A DNA stretch of 64,000 nt from Acidobacteriota bacterium (GTDB lineage Bacteria; Acidobacteriota; Vicinamibacteria; Vicinamibacterales; UBA2999), in the NCBI GenBank assembly GCA_020851565.1, contig JADZCN010000005.1, forward strand, positions 1-64,000, given 5' to 3'. Below are positions 1-8,925 of this stretch, piece by piece. The first letter of the stretch is position 1, and every line of letters begins with the position of its first letter. The translations under genes were made by a program, and so were the position numbers. The notes under the pieces are model-generated. The model saw only the letters and a list, made by a program, of their open reading frames with translations. It was not told the DNA's origin and did not search any database.

Positions 1-125
1 CGCACCCGGCCGCACCCGCCCGCACCCGCCCGCACCCGCCCGCACCCGCCCGCACCCGCCCGCACCCGGTCGCACCCGCCCGCACCCGCCCGCACCCGCC
101 CGCACCCGTTCGCACCCGCCCGCAC
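1..125. repeat. Decamer tandem repeat, consensus CGCACCCGCC
   Basis: Twelve uninterrupted 10-base units run from the window edge to the stop codon of the tldE-like gene, which sits in the last partial unit. Most units are identical; three carry changes in the last two bases (GGC, GGT or GTT endings). The array continues off the left edge, so its full length is unknown. The reverse complement of the same unit forms the array at 53843-53972 inside hemL, so this is a dispersed repeat family and not a local accident. There are no spacers, so it is not CRISPR. Confidence 0.95.
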
Positions 126-1457
126 CTAAATGGCGTCCGACACGGACGTGAAGCGAAACGCCCCCAACCTGAGCGGCGGTACCATGAACGGCGACAGCCG
201 CTCGGGCACGCCGATGGCCTCCACGTTCCAGGGCGCCAGCATCGCCAGCACGCTCTGGTTGAAGCGCAGGTTCCGCACGGGGTGGCGCACCTCGCCGTTC
301 TCCACCCACCACAGGCCGTCGCGCGTGAGGCCGGTGAGCACGAGCGTGCGCGGATCCACGAGCCGCACGTACCAGAACCGCGAGATCAGCAGGCCCCGCT
401 TCATGCCTGCGATCATCGCGTCCAGTGACGCCGGCGCCTCGCTGCTCTCCATGATGTAGTTCACCGGGCCGGGCGTGGGCTGACGCTTCTTCTCCTGCGC
501 CCAGAAGCGCGAGTACTCGAGGTTCTCGAGCACGCCGGCCTTCACCAGCGACAGTCGCGACGCCGGGATCCCTTCGCGCGTGGCGGGCACCGCCGGCAGT
601 TCGGCGTGCATCGGGTCGCTGTAGAGGCTGATCCGCTTGTCGAACAGCGCCTCGCCAACGCGCGTCTGCCCGCCCTTCGCGGAGAAGGCGCTCCGGCCCT
701 CTTCCGCCACGCGCGCGTCGAAGCTGTTCGTCAGGAATCCCATCAGATCCGCGACCGCCTGCGGCTCGAGAATGACGGGATACGAGCCGGGCTCGATGGG
801 CTTCGGCTGCCGCGAGCGCACGGCCTTGTCCACGGCGCGGCCCGCGATGCGCGCCGCATCCAGGCGCGCGACGTCGAAGTGGTCCCCCGCGAAGTAGCCG
901 GAGCCGGTGCCGTCGGCCCTGCGCGCGGTCATGCTGAAGCCGGCCTCGGACGCGCGGAAATACCGGCGATTGCCGTTCGCGGTGGCGGTGGCGGCCCCCG
1001 ATGCGGTGGCGGTGTGGAAGCCCGCGCCCGTGACCTGTGCCGCGCGGCAGGCGGTGAGCGCCGCGTCGAGCGCCGTCGCGCGCGCGCCGGGATCCACGTC
1101 GGCCGTAGCGGCGGCGAACCCGCGGGACTCGGGGTACTCGAGCGGCCCGAGCGTGGGTACGTACTCGCGGTGCACGGGCGAGACGCGGGCGATCTGCACC
1201 GCTTCGTCGACCATCCGCTTCAGCGCCTCGCTGCCCGAATCGCTCCCCGTGACCGAGCCGCGCCGCCGGCCCGTCCAGACCGTCGCCGTGATCGCCAGGT
1301 TCTCGGCCCGGCCGCTGGTGGTGATGCGATTGTCGGCGAAGCGCGCGTGCGCCTGGACGGAGCTGTCCAGCGAGACCGCGGCGTCCTCTGCGCCCGCCGC
1401 CTTCGCGTGCGCGAGCACCGACTCGCAGAGGGTGAGGGCTTCGTCGCGTGTCAGCAT
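126..1457 (-). CDS. pmbA: TldE/PmbA-family metalloprotease subunit
   Basis: About 443 residues, the usual length for TldE/PmbA, the partner of TldD in the TldD/TldE peptidase that degrades unfolded peptides and matures some RiPPs. The alternating glycine-rich segments and the C-terminal region ending FRFTSVSDAI fit the family; like other TldE proteins it has no HExxxH zinc motif. The ATG at 1457 shares one base with the TGA of the upstream tldD gene (TGATG), so the pair is translationally coupled. A GTG one codon upstream is the alternative start. The stop codon lies directly against the decamer repeat array. The family call rests on overall similarity and on the partner gene. Confidence 0.9.
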   Translation of the reverse strand: MLTRDEALTLCESVLAHAKAAGAEDAAVSLDSSVQAHARFADNRITTSGRAENLAITATVWTGRRRGSVTGSDSGSEALKRMVDEAVQIARVSPVHREYVPTLGPLEYPESRGFAAATADVDPGARATALDAALTACRAAQVTGAGFHTATASGAATATANGNRRYFRASEAGFSMTARRADGTGSGYFAGDHFDVARLDAARIAGRAVDKAVRSRQPKPIEPGSYPVILEPQAVADLMGFLTNSFDARVAEEGRSAFSAKGGQTRVGEALFDKRISLYSDPMHAELPAVPATREGIPASRLSLVKAGVLENLEYSRFWAQEKKRQPTPGPVNYIMESSEAPASLDAMIAGMKRGLLISRFWYVRLVDPRTLVLTGLTRDGLWWVENGEVRHPVRNLRFNQSVLAMLAPWNVEAIGVPERLSPFMVPPLRLGAFRFTSVSDAI

Positions 1458-3028
1458 CACACCGCCGCTGTGTTGAGGACCGTCACGTTACGGAACCGCG
1501 CGGGCGGGCACCCGTGGCTCACGGCGTTCACCTGGCCGGGCTCGCCCTTGCCGTCGGCAGACGTGCCCCACAGGCGGTAGGTGGCCGGGCCGCCAAGGCC
1601 GTCGCACGAGGCCCAGAAGTCCGGCGTCCGCGACTGGTACGCCGCGTCCCTCACCATCGGGCCCAGCTTCCCGTCTCGGATCTCGCGGATCACGGCGCCG
1701 CCGAACTGGAAGTTGTAGCGCTGTTGATCGATCGACGAGCTGCCACGCCCGACAATGTAGAGCCCGCGCTTGATGCCGCTGAAGAGATCCTCGAGGGTGA
1801 TCTCGGCGGGTGCCGGCTCGAGCGATACGTTCGGCATGCGGGGGAACGGAACGCTCGACCAGTCGTCCGCGTGCAGGCACCCGTGCGAGCGCTGCTGGCC
1901 CACCAGCGGCGCCAGCTCGCGCGTCGTCTGCCAGTCCACGAACCTCCCGTCCCGCACCAGGTGCCACCGCTCCGACCTCACCCCCTCATCATCGAAGCCC
2001 GTCGTGGCGAGGCCGCCGGGCTGGGTCCGATCGCCCACGAGGTTGACGATGTTCGATCCGAAGCGGAGCTTCCCGGCGTCCGGGGGCTTGAGGAAGCTGG
2101 TCCCGGCCATGTTCGCCTCAAAGCCGAGCGCGCGGTCCAGCTCCGTGGAGTGGCCCACCGACTCGTGGATGGCGAGGAACAGCTGCGTGGGATCCACGAC
2201 GATGTCGTAGCGGCCCGGGGCCACGGGCTTCGACTTCAGCTTCTCGACCACCTCGTGGCCCGCCTTTTCCGCGTCGGCGAGCCACGGGTAGTCCTCGACG
2301 TACTCGTAGCCGATGAGCTGCGCACGATCCACGACGGGGCGCGTCTGGAAGTCGCCGGAGGCGCGATCTGCGGCGGTGGTGCTGAATTGCGGGTAGGTGC
2401 GCACGAGCCGCTGCGTGATCCGGGACCCCTCGGTGGAGGCGAAGTACTTCTGCTCGTCCACGAAGAGGACCTGCGAGCTGACGAAGCTCACGCCAGGGAC
2501 GGCCAGCGCCGCTTCGTTCAGCTTCATCAGGAACTGAATCTTCGTGTCCAGCGGCACCTCGAAGGGGTCGCGCTTGAAGGCGCTCGTCCACGTGGTCACG
2601 GCCTTCTCGGCATTCGCGAGCACCACCTTGCGCGTGGCCAGGCGCGCGTTCGCGCGGGCGATGGCCACGGCCTGGTCCGCGGCCTCGCGTGCAGCGGCGG
2701 GCTCCACGCGGTTGGTGGCCGCAAAGCCCCACGCGCCGTCCACCAGCACGCGCAGGCCGAGGCCGTAGCTGGTGGAGCGCGAGACGTTCTGCACCTGCCG
2801 CTCCCGCGTGGCGATGGATTCGCGGCGGTACCGGTTGACGCGGATGTCCGCGTACGACGCGCCGAGCGCGGTGGCGCGAGCCAGCGCCGCCTCCGCGGCC
2901 TCTGCGCGCCGCGCGTCCTCCTTCGGCCCCTCCTGGAAGATCTCTGCCCACGCTGGCACGCGCGAGCTGGCGAGCAGCGCGCCGGAGGTAGCCAGGAACT
3001 GGCGCCGCGACACGGGTGGCAGTGGCAT
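1457..3028 (-). CDS. tldD: TldD-family zinc metallopeptidase with Tat-type signal
   Basis: 523 residues. The zinc motif HESVGH is at about residue 288, the expected place for TldD, and is followed by the family's STELDRALG segment. TldD is the catalytic half of the TldD/TldE heterodimer, and tldE follows immediately with a one-base overlap. The N-terminus reads SRRQFLATSG followed by a hydrophobic stretch, a twin-arginine export signal of the kind also seen at 15578-16444. E. coli TldD is cytoplasmic, so export of this version is inferred. The ATG at 3028 is close to an AT-containing intergenic stretch shared with the divergent permease gene at 3111. Confidence 0.93.
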   Translation of the reverse strand: MPLPPVSRRQFLATSGALLASSRVPAWAEIFQEGPKEDARRAEAAEAALARATALGASYADIRVNRYRRESIATRERQVQNVSRSTSYGLGLRVLVDGAWGFAATNRVEPAAAREAADQAVAIARANARLATRKVVLANAEKAVTTWTSAFKRDPFEVPLDTKIQFLMKLNEAALAVPGVSFVSSQVLFVDEQKYFASTEGSRITQRLVRTYPQFSTTAADRASGDFQTRPVVDRAQLIGYEYVEDYPWLADAEKAGHEVVEKLKSKPVAPGRYDIVVDPTQLFLAIHESVGHSTELDRALGFEANMAGTSFLKPPDAGKLRFGSNIVNLVGDRTQPGGLATTGFDDEGVRSERWHLVRDGRFVDWQTTRELAPLVGQQRSHGCLHADDWSSVPFPRMPNVSLEPAPAEITLEDLFSGIKRGLYIVGRGSSSIDQQRYNFQFGGAVIREIRDGKLGPMVRDAAYQSRTPDFWASCDGLGGPATYRLWGTSADGKGEPGQVNAVSHGCPPARFRNVTVLNTAAV

Positions 3029-3110
3029 CGCGCGCGATTATACCCACGCGGCCATTCGTCCCCTGAAACCGCGGGGGTGGCCTGCACGTCACGGCCTGCC
3101 TGGGCGTACA

Positions 3111-5591
3111 ATGCGCGGCATGTTGCACGACCTCCGCCTCGCCCTGCGCGGACTGGTCCGCGCGCCCCTCGCCTCCCTCCTCGCCATCGTGTGCCTGGCC
3201 CTGGGCATCGGCACCAACGCCACCATGTTCAGCCTCGTCAGCGGCATGATCCTGAGCCCGCTGCCGTTTCGCGAGGCCGACCGGCTCGTCACCGTGTGGT
3301 CCACGCAGCCCGAGGGCGGTGTGCGACGAGGGGCCACCTCGTTCCTCGATCTCCAGGACTACCAGGAGCAGGCGACGGCTTTCGAGGCGCTCGCCGGGGT
3401 GGAGGGACGCAGCTTCACTTTCTCGGACACCGACGAGCCCGAGCGCGTCCAGGGCGCCGCCGTGAGCTGGCGGCTGTTCTCCATGCTGGGGATCGTACCC
3501 GCGCTCGGGCGCGATTTCACGGCGGCAGACGATCGCGCTGGCGCCGCCCCCGTCGTGATTCTCAGCGACGAGTTGTGGCGTCGTCGTTACAACGCCGATC
3601 CGCGGATCGTGGGGCGTTCCCTCACTCTCAACGCGGAGCCCTACACGGTCATCGGCGTGTTGCCGCCCCGCGTGAAGTTCCCGTTCCAGCAGGTCGCCTG
3701 GGTGCCGCTGGCGCCACTGTCGCAGGGCGAGCCCCGGCAGGCGCGTGATCTGGAAGTGTTCGGGCGCATCGCCGGCGGCCGCTCGGTCGCGCAGGCCCGG
3801 GAGGAACTGGCCGGCGTGGCCGGTCGCCTGGCGGCGACCCACACGGCGAACACCGGGTGGAGCGTCCGCGTCGATCCGCTCGCGGAGTACTACCTTCCGG
3901 GCGAGGTGCGGCTGGTCACGCTGACGGCGATGGGCGCGGTGACGCTGGTGCTCCTGATCGCCTGCGCCAACGTGGCGAACCTGTTGCTGGCGCGCGCCAC
4001 CGCGCGCGCGCGCGAGATGTCGGTCCGCGCCGCCATCGGCGCCGGCCGCGGCCGCATCGTCCGGCAGCTGCTGACCGAGAGCGTGCTGCTCGGCCTCGTG
4101 AGCGCGCCGCTCGGCATCGCGCTCGCCTACGTCGGCGTCGGGGCGCTTCGCGCCGGCGTGCCGGCCGACGATGTGCCGTACTTGATCGAGTTCGGTGTGG
4201 ACGGGACGACGCTGCTCTACACGATTCTGGTCAGCGCGATCACGGGCATCGTCTTCGGGCTGGCGCCAGCGGCGCACGCCGCCAGGGGCGACCTGGCCTC
4301 CGCCCTCCGCGAGGGCGGGCGCACCGGCGACGGCGGCGCGCGCAACCGCGCGCGCAACACGCTGGTGGTGGCCGAGGTGGCGGTGTCCATCGTGCTGCTC
4401 GTTGGCGCCGCGCTCTTCATGCGCAGCTTCCTCAACATGCAGCGGGCCGACACGGGATTCGACACCGCGCCGATCACGACGGCGCGGTTCTTCATGCCCG
4501 GCGAGGGCTATGCGGAGCCTGACGCCAAGGCGCGGCGCGTGCAGGACATCCTGAGGCGGCTGGAGGCCGTGCCGGGCGTCGTGGCGGCCGGCGCCTCGAA
4601 CCTGATTCCGCTCGATGGCGGCGGCGCGATCAGCCGCGTCCAGGTACCGGGCAAGGTGTTCGAGGCAGGTCGCGAGCCGCGGCTGTTCTACGCTGGCGTG
4701 ACGGCTCGGTACCTGCCGGCCCTCGGCGCGACCCTGCTGCGCGGGCGACTCTTCTCGGAGCAGGAAGGGGAGACGCGGTCGGCGGTGGCCGTGGTGAACG
4801 TGAGCATGGCGCGGTCCCTGCTGGCGGCCGCGGACGAGGAGGCCGCGCTGCCGCGTCTGGATCCCGATCGGCTGGCGGGCGCACGCGAGCTGGGCATGCT
4901 GGACCCGGTGGGACGCCGGTTCCGGCTGCTGGAGGATCCCAGCGGCGAAACCTTCACGGTGATCGGGGTGGTGGCCGACGTGATGATCGAGGAGCTGGCC
5001 GATCGCGAGGTCACGCCGACCGCGTTCGTGCCGTATCCGTATCAGCAGACGCCCAACACAGGCCTGATCGTGCGAGCCGCGGGCGACGCGGTGGCGCTGA
5101 CACCGGCCATTCGCGCGGCGGTTCGCGCTTCGGACCCGACGCTCCCGGTCTTCGCCGCCAGCTCGATGGACGAGATCCGGCGGATGGGATTCTGGCAGTA
5201 CCAGCTGTTCGGCCAGATGTTCGGCGTGTTTGGCGCGCTGGCCGTGGTGCTGGCCATCGTCGGGGTGTACGGCGTGTTGTCCTACAGCGTCTCGCAGCGG
5301 ACCCAGGAGTTCGGCGTCCGGATGGCGCTCGGTGCCGAGCCGCGCGACGTGCGGCGGATGATGATCCGGCAGGGCTTGACCCTGGCGGCGTGGGGCATCG
5401 TGCTGGGCGTGGCGGGCGCGGTCGGCATCACGCGCGTCATCGGGAGCCTGCTCTACAACGTGACGCCCACGGATCCGGCCAGCTTCGGCGGCGTGGTGGC
5501 GTTGATGCTGACGGTCGCCGCGGCCGCGGCGTACCTGCCGGCGCGGCGGGCCACACAGGTGGACCCGATGGTGGCGCTCCGGTCGGAGTGA
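3111..5591 (+). CDS. ADOP-type ABC transporter permease (MacB/FtsX family)
   Basis: About 826 residues. There is one N-terminal membrane segment (residues 20-40), a periplasmic MacB-like core domain, an FtsX block of three membrane segments near 275-390, a second periplasmic domain, and a terminal FtsX block (about 690-815) ending in the typical PARRATQVDPMVALRSE. This double-FtsX layout is the Acidobacteria-duplicated ADOP permease architecture, normally used for macrolide/lipoprotein or peptide export with a separate ATPase; no ATPase gene is adjacent. The start at 3111 (MRGMLHDLRLALRG) is chosen because family members begin this way; an ATG three codons later is equally possible. The frame is open further upstream, but that part has no family features. 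Confidence 0.9.
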   Translation: MRGMLHDLRLALRGLVRAPLASLLAIVCLALGIGTNATMFSLVSGMILSPLPFREADRLVTVWSTQPEGGVRRGATSFLDLQDYQEQATAFEALAGVEGRSFTFSDTDEPERVQGAAVSWRLFSMLGIVPALGRDFTAADDRAGAAPVVILSDELWRRRYNADPRIVGRSLTLNAEPYTVIGVLPPRVKFPFQQVAWVPLAPLSQGEPRQARDLEVFGRIAGGRSVAQAREELAGVAGRLAATHTANTGWSVRVDPLAEYYLPGEVRLVTLTAMGAVTLVLLIACANVANLLLARATARAREMSVRAAIGAGRGRIVRQLLTESVLLGLVSAPLGIALAYVGVGALRAGVPADDVPYLIEFGVDGTTLLYTILVSAITGIVFGLAPAAHAARGDLASALREGGRTGDGGARNRARNTLVVAEVAVSIVLLVGAALFMRSFLNMQRADTGFDTAPITTARFFMPGEGYAEPDAKARRVQDILRRLEAVPGVVAAGASNLIPLDGGGAISRVQVPGKVFEAGREPRLFYAGVTARYLPALGATLLRGRLFSEQEGETRSAVAVVNVSMARSLLAAADEEAALPRLDPDRLAGARELGMLDPVGRRFRLLEDPSGETFTVIGVVADVMIEELADREVTPTAFVPYPYQQTPNTGLIVRAAGDAVALTPAIRAAVRASDPTLPVFAASSMDEIRRMGFWQYQLFGQMFGVFGALAVVLAIVGVYGVLSYSVSQRTQEFGVRMALGAEPRDVRRMMIRQGLTLAAWGIVLGVAGAVGITRVIGSLLYNVTPTDPASFGGVVALMLTVAAAAAYLPARRATQVDPMVALRSE

Positions 5592-5612
5592 GCTGGCCTG
5601 GAGGCGCCGGAG

Positions 5613-6713
5613 TCAGCGATCGGTGAGCGCCAGCACGGCGTACGCCGTGGCCGCGTGGTGCATGAAGCGGGCGGGATCGGACTTCGGGTCGCGGTTCTTG
5701 TTGAGCGACGTTGCGCTCCAGCGACCCGACGGCTCCTGGTGGGACCGCAGCCACGCCAGGCCCTTCTCCCGGGCCGACCGGTGGGTCGCGTCCGTGGACG
5801 ATTTGAGCGCGAGCACCGCGAGTGCGGTCGCATAGCCGTCAGACGCGGTGTCGAGCGGTGTCTTGTCCACGCGGGCGAACGCGCCGAAGCGCGAGAGGCT
5901 CCAACCGCCGTCGGCCTCCTGCAGGGCCGTCGCGTCCGCAGCGGTCCGTGCCTGCTGTGCCGGCGTGAGCAGGCCGTTCAGGCCGCGCGCCGCCACGGCC
6001 ATCGTCAGGCGGTTGAAGAGAATCTGATCGTCGAAGCGCGAGCCGACGAACCTGCTGAGCCGCGCGAGGCCGGGTTGCGCGTCGGCGCTCTGCGCGTAGC
6101 CGCCGGGTGAGGCGCCCAGCGCGGCGACGGCCATGGCCGCGCCGAAATAGGGAGACTCCGGCGCCTCCCACGGTGCGTATGCGAAGTTGAGCCAGGCCCA
6201 GGCGCCATCGAGGGGACCGGTCTTCATCTGCTGCGCCCACATGTGGGAGAAGGCCAGCCGGGTGTCGTCCGCGAGCGTGCCGGTGCGCGCATCGCGCGTG
6301 GCCAGCACCAGCGCGTTCAGCACCGACTCGGTGCCGCGCGATTCACTCGACTTGGGCAGCCCGCGCGTCTGGTCCGGATACCACGGCTCGACCTCGCGCC
6401 ACAGCCGCACGCGCGTGGCGACGTTCTCGAACAGCCGGTGTGACGCGGCAGAGGGCCCGGTTTCGCCCAGCGCCTCGGCCAGTGCTGGCCGCGCCAGCAC
6501 GTAGGGCGTGGCGGTGTGGCACGACACACAGAAGGTGCCGTGGTCGCGGGTCGCGTTGGGCCAGGATGCCCACCACGCGAGCTCGTCGTCCAGGTAGGTT
6601 GCCGCCGCCTTCGCGTTCCATCCGGACGGGGCCTCACCGGCCGCACGAGCGAAGGTCAGGCCCAGGAGCCAGGTGCAGGCCACGGCGCCGAGGACGAGGG
6701 AGGCTCTGCGCAT
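5613..6713 (-). CDS. Secreted protein with c-type heme motif and cyclase-like helical repeats
   Basis: 366 residues with a signal peptide (about 1-24, cleavage after FARA). A CVSCH motif at residues 62-66 matches the CxxCH site for covalent heme c. The rest is a series of alpha-helical repeats with QEADGGWSLSRFG- and SHQEPSGRWS-type turns about 100 residues apart, resembling the QW motifs of squalene-hopene cyclase or prenyltransferase alpha-alpha barrels, but without a recognisable DXDD catalytic motif. A heme-bearing periplasmic protein is therefore more likely than a working cyclase. The start is chosen at the ATG preceding the signal peptide; further upstream frame is unsupported. It is convergent with the permease gene, 21 bases apart. 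Confidence 0.7.
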   Translation of the reverse strand: MRRASLVLGAVACTWLLGLTFARAAGEAPSGWNAKAAATYLDDELAWWASWPNATRDHGTFCVSCHTATPYVLARPALAEALGETGPSAASHRLFENVATRVRLWREVEPWYPDQTRGLPKSSESRGTESVLNALVLATRDARTGTLADDTRLAFSHMWAQQMKTGPLDGAWAWLNFAYAPWEAPESPYFGAAMAVAALGASPGGYAQSADAQPGLARLSRFVGSRFDDQILFNRLTMAVAARGLNGLLTPAQQARTAADATALQEADGGWSLSRFGAFARVDKTPLDTASDGYATALAVLALKSSTDATHRSAREKGLAWLRSHQEPSGRWSATSLNKNRDPKSDPARFMHHAATAYAVLALTDR

Positions 6714-6786
6714 GGGGCATTCTACCCGCGCACTCCGCCCGGAGGGACGCGGCGCGCATTGCGGTGCCCCCTTATGGCAGGCAAAA

Positions 6787-6799
6787 CATATGGCATATG
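6787..6799. promoter_or_regulatory. Near-palindromic operator candidate CATATG-G-CATATG
   Basis: Two CATATG palindromes separated by one G lie immediately before the start of the ribbon-helix-helix antitoxin gene. Antitoxins of this class usually repress their own promoters by binding short repeated palindromes, so this is the likely autoregulatory site. The inference is positional only. Confidence 0.45.
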
Positions 6800-6805
6800 T
6801 ATGGC

Positions 6806-7027
6806 ATGACCAAGACGACGGTCTACCTGCCCGCCGACCTGAAGCGGTCGCTCGCCCGCGTGGCGCGGGAGCGCGGCTGCAGCGAGGCGGAGCTGCTGCG
6901 CGAGGCCGTCGCACGGATCACCGCGGACGCCGGGGCACCCGCGCCCAGGCTGCCCTTGTTCCGGGCCACCGGCCCGTCGATCGCGGAAGACATCGACCGG
7001 GCGCTCGAGGGATTCGGCCTCCGATGA
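6806..7027 (+). CDS. Ribbon-helix-helix (CopG-type) antitoxin, orphan
   Basis: 73 residues starting MTKTTVYLPADLKRSLARVA, a classic RHH beta strand followed by two helices; the tail (PSIAEDIDRALEGFGLR) resembles VapB C-termini that wrap a PIN toxin. An ATG three codons upstream, within the CATATG repeat, is an alternative start. The stop codon overlaps the ATG of what was a PIN toxin reading frame (ATGA), of which only about nine codons remain. The protein is therefore an orphan antitoxin; it may still bind its operator or neutralise a toxin encoded elsewhere. Confidence 0.85.
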   Translation: MTKTTVYLPADLKRSLARVARERGCSEAELLREAVARITADAGAPAPRLPLFRATGPSIAEDIDRALEGFGLR

Positions 7028-7050
7028 TCGTGCTCGACACGGGCGGGCTT
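7024..7050 (+). pseudogene. Remnant of a PIN-domain (VapC-like) toxin start
   Basis: The ATG overlaps the antitoxin stop as in intact vapBC pairs, and the first codons read MIVLDTGGL, the normal beginning of a PIN domain including the first catalytic Asp. After that the reading loses all PIN similarity and runs into the signal peptide of the next gene. The toxin has evidently been deleted by a junction close to 7050. Confidence 0.6.
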
Positions 7051-7125
7051 CGGATGGCCGACAGTGCTCCATCACGCCCGAGTGGTGGTGCGGTGTGCCA
7101 CTCCCGCAATCTGGAGGGTAGGCGA

Positions 7126-8434
7126 ATGCGCGCATTGTCAGTGGGTCTGACAGCGGCTCTGCTGTCGCCCCTTGCCGCGGTCGGCCAACCGCGAGCCATC
7201 GTTGTGGGCCAGGACACCGCGATCGAGATATCCCTCGACACAGGAGCGACCCGGACGATACCAGGTCCCCCAGCGCCCATGACCGACTTCTACGGGCGCG
7301 TCGCCATCGACGGGGGACGGTACCTCGTCGAGGCGAGCGCCCTCTTCGGTGGGACCTTCGTCGTCCGGGCATGGTCCCCGTTGACGGGTGAAATCATGAC
7401 GTCGGCGCCCTTCGCGCTGGCGGGCACAAGTCTCCCCCAGGTCGTCGGTGATGCGAATCGAGCGCGAGCGTTCCTGTGGAACGGCGACGCCATCAGCGTG
7501 GTCACCACGAGCGGCATCGAGGAGATCATCGATGGGGTGTCGCCCCTTCCGCCAGATCCCTATGGGCGCGATCGCCTGATGGCGTTCTCACCGCTGCCCG
7601 AGACGCTGTTTGTCGTTCGCCAGGGGGCCACTCCGGAGCTCGCCCAGTTTCACGCGGATGGGACGTTCATCCGGGCCACAGCGCTGCCCGACCTCCCAAT
7701 CAGTCTGGCCGCCACCTCGGATGGGGCGATGGTCTTTGTCGTCTCCCAAGGCCCGGCGCCGGGGGAGCCATGGACCCTGACCAAGTACGACGGGGCCACC
7801 GGCGCACCAACCGCGTCGACCAGCCCTGCTCCTGGCGCCCCTCCTGCTCTTTACGGGCCCCAAGCCAATCGTGCTGGACGAAGCAGGGAGTCGGGTGCTC
7901 GTGCGGCACGACAACGTCCTCGAGGTTCGGGGGTTCGATCTCCAACTGCACCACGGACTCGCCTATCCAGGTGGTCTCACGTTGTCCCGGTTTGATCTGG
8001 GCATCGATGAACGCACCGGACGGGCCATCGTGGTCACGCGGGAGTACCTGGGCTCGGGGGTTCCGGCCAGCCCCGCGATCGTGTCTGCAATCGACCTGGA
8101 GAGCGGTCTGGTGATTGCCGATCTGACACTGACAGACGCCGGCCAGAACTCATTGGCCGTCTTGACGCCCCCCTTGGCGCCGGAACTTCAGAGTCCCACA
8201 GTGGTCGGCCAATCGGTAACCCTGACCTGGTCGGCGATGCGCCAGGCCACCGCTTACAGCCTCGAGGCAAGCATCGGGCCCGGGACGCCGTTCTTCACGG
8301 TGTTCACCGGCCCGCACACATCGGTGACCGTTCCCAATGTCCCACCCGGCTCGTACTCGCTCCGGGTGCGAGCCGTCAATGCGATCGGCGCCAGCGAACC
8401 GTCGACACCGATCGTCGTGACCGTACCCGATTGA
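7126..8434 (+). pseudogene. Secreted beta-propeller-like protein with C-terminal FN3 domain, frameshifted
   Basis: An ATG with a GGAGG-like site (CTGGAGGGTAGGCGA) starts a signal peptide (MRALSVGLTAALLSPLAAVG). About 220 residues of repetitive YVTN/propeller-like sequence follow, with motifs such as GATGAPT. Near 7810-7850 the coding potential switches to the +2 frame, which then runs uninterrupted to 8434 and ends with a fibronectin type III domain (SVTLTWSAMRQATAYSLEA ... SYSLRVRAVNAIGASEPS). A single indel explains this: either a real inactivating mutation or a sequence error. The same kind of FN3 unit occurs in the secreted protein at 19465-21750. Repaired length would be about 435 residues. 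Confidence 0.7.
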
Positions 8435-8477
8435 AGCGCGTCGCCGGCGTTCGGCCGCGGGCTGTTTCGGCAACCTG

Positions 8478-8720
8478 CTAGTCGGCCCGGTCGCGCCAGC
8501 CGGCGGCCCAGTTCTGCGCCTGCAGCTGATCGCACCAGCGCACCGCGCCGGTCCAGTCGCCGAACTCGCGGGCGCCCATCGGGTGGCCGTTGACGAACCA
8601 GACGACCGAGGCGCCGTCGCGGCGCGGGTCGATGAGGGCGTAGGAGGACTGGCCGTCGCCGCGGCTCATGCGCCACATGACGGTCGGCTCGTATCCCGGT
8701 TGCGTGGGGGAGTGGGACAT
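8478..8720 (-). CDS. Small conserved-looking protein of unknown function
   Basis: About 80 residues from the ATG at 8720 (MSHSPTQPGYEPTVMW). It is rich in Trp and Arg (VVWFVNGHPMGAREFGDW, WCDQLQAQNWAAGWRD), with no signal peptide or membrane segment, and I do not recognise a family. The alternating hydrophobic pattern of VVWFVNG and the charged WRDRAD end look like a folded small domain and not a shadow frame. The frame is open upstream to 8876, but that part is Arg-rich and lacks structure. It lies divergently from the secreted protein at 8926. Confidence 0.6.
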   Translation of the reverse strand: MSHSPTQPGYEPTVMWRMSRGDGQSSYALIDPRRDGASVVWFVNGHPMGAREFGDWTGAVRWCDQLQAQNWAAGWRDRAD

Positions 8721-8925
8721 GCCTCCCGCCGTGGCAAGGGTGATGCCACCGCGCGACGCCGCCCGCTTCCCTCTGGGCCGCGCGCGGCGCTGCTCGTGGA
8801 AGGTCTTCCGAGGGAAGACTAAGGTGGGGGGCCGGAATGTCTTCGCCCGGGGGCGCGACCTGATAAACTTCCCCATTCCACGGTCCGAGCGAGCCCGTTT
8901 CGGCCGCGAGAAGAGGTGTCAATCC

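Noticed and set aside
1..125. Possible CRISPR array
   Set aside because: Units are ten bases with no spacers and no cas genes nearby.
1448..3748. Long open plus-strand frame opposite tldD
   Set aside because: GC-driven shadow; the opposite strand encodes a clear TldD with its zinc motif.
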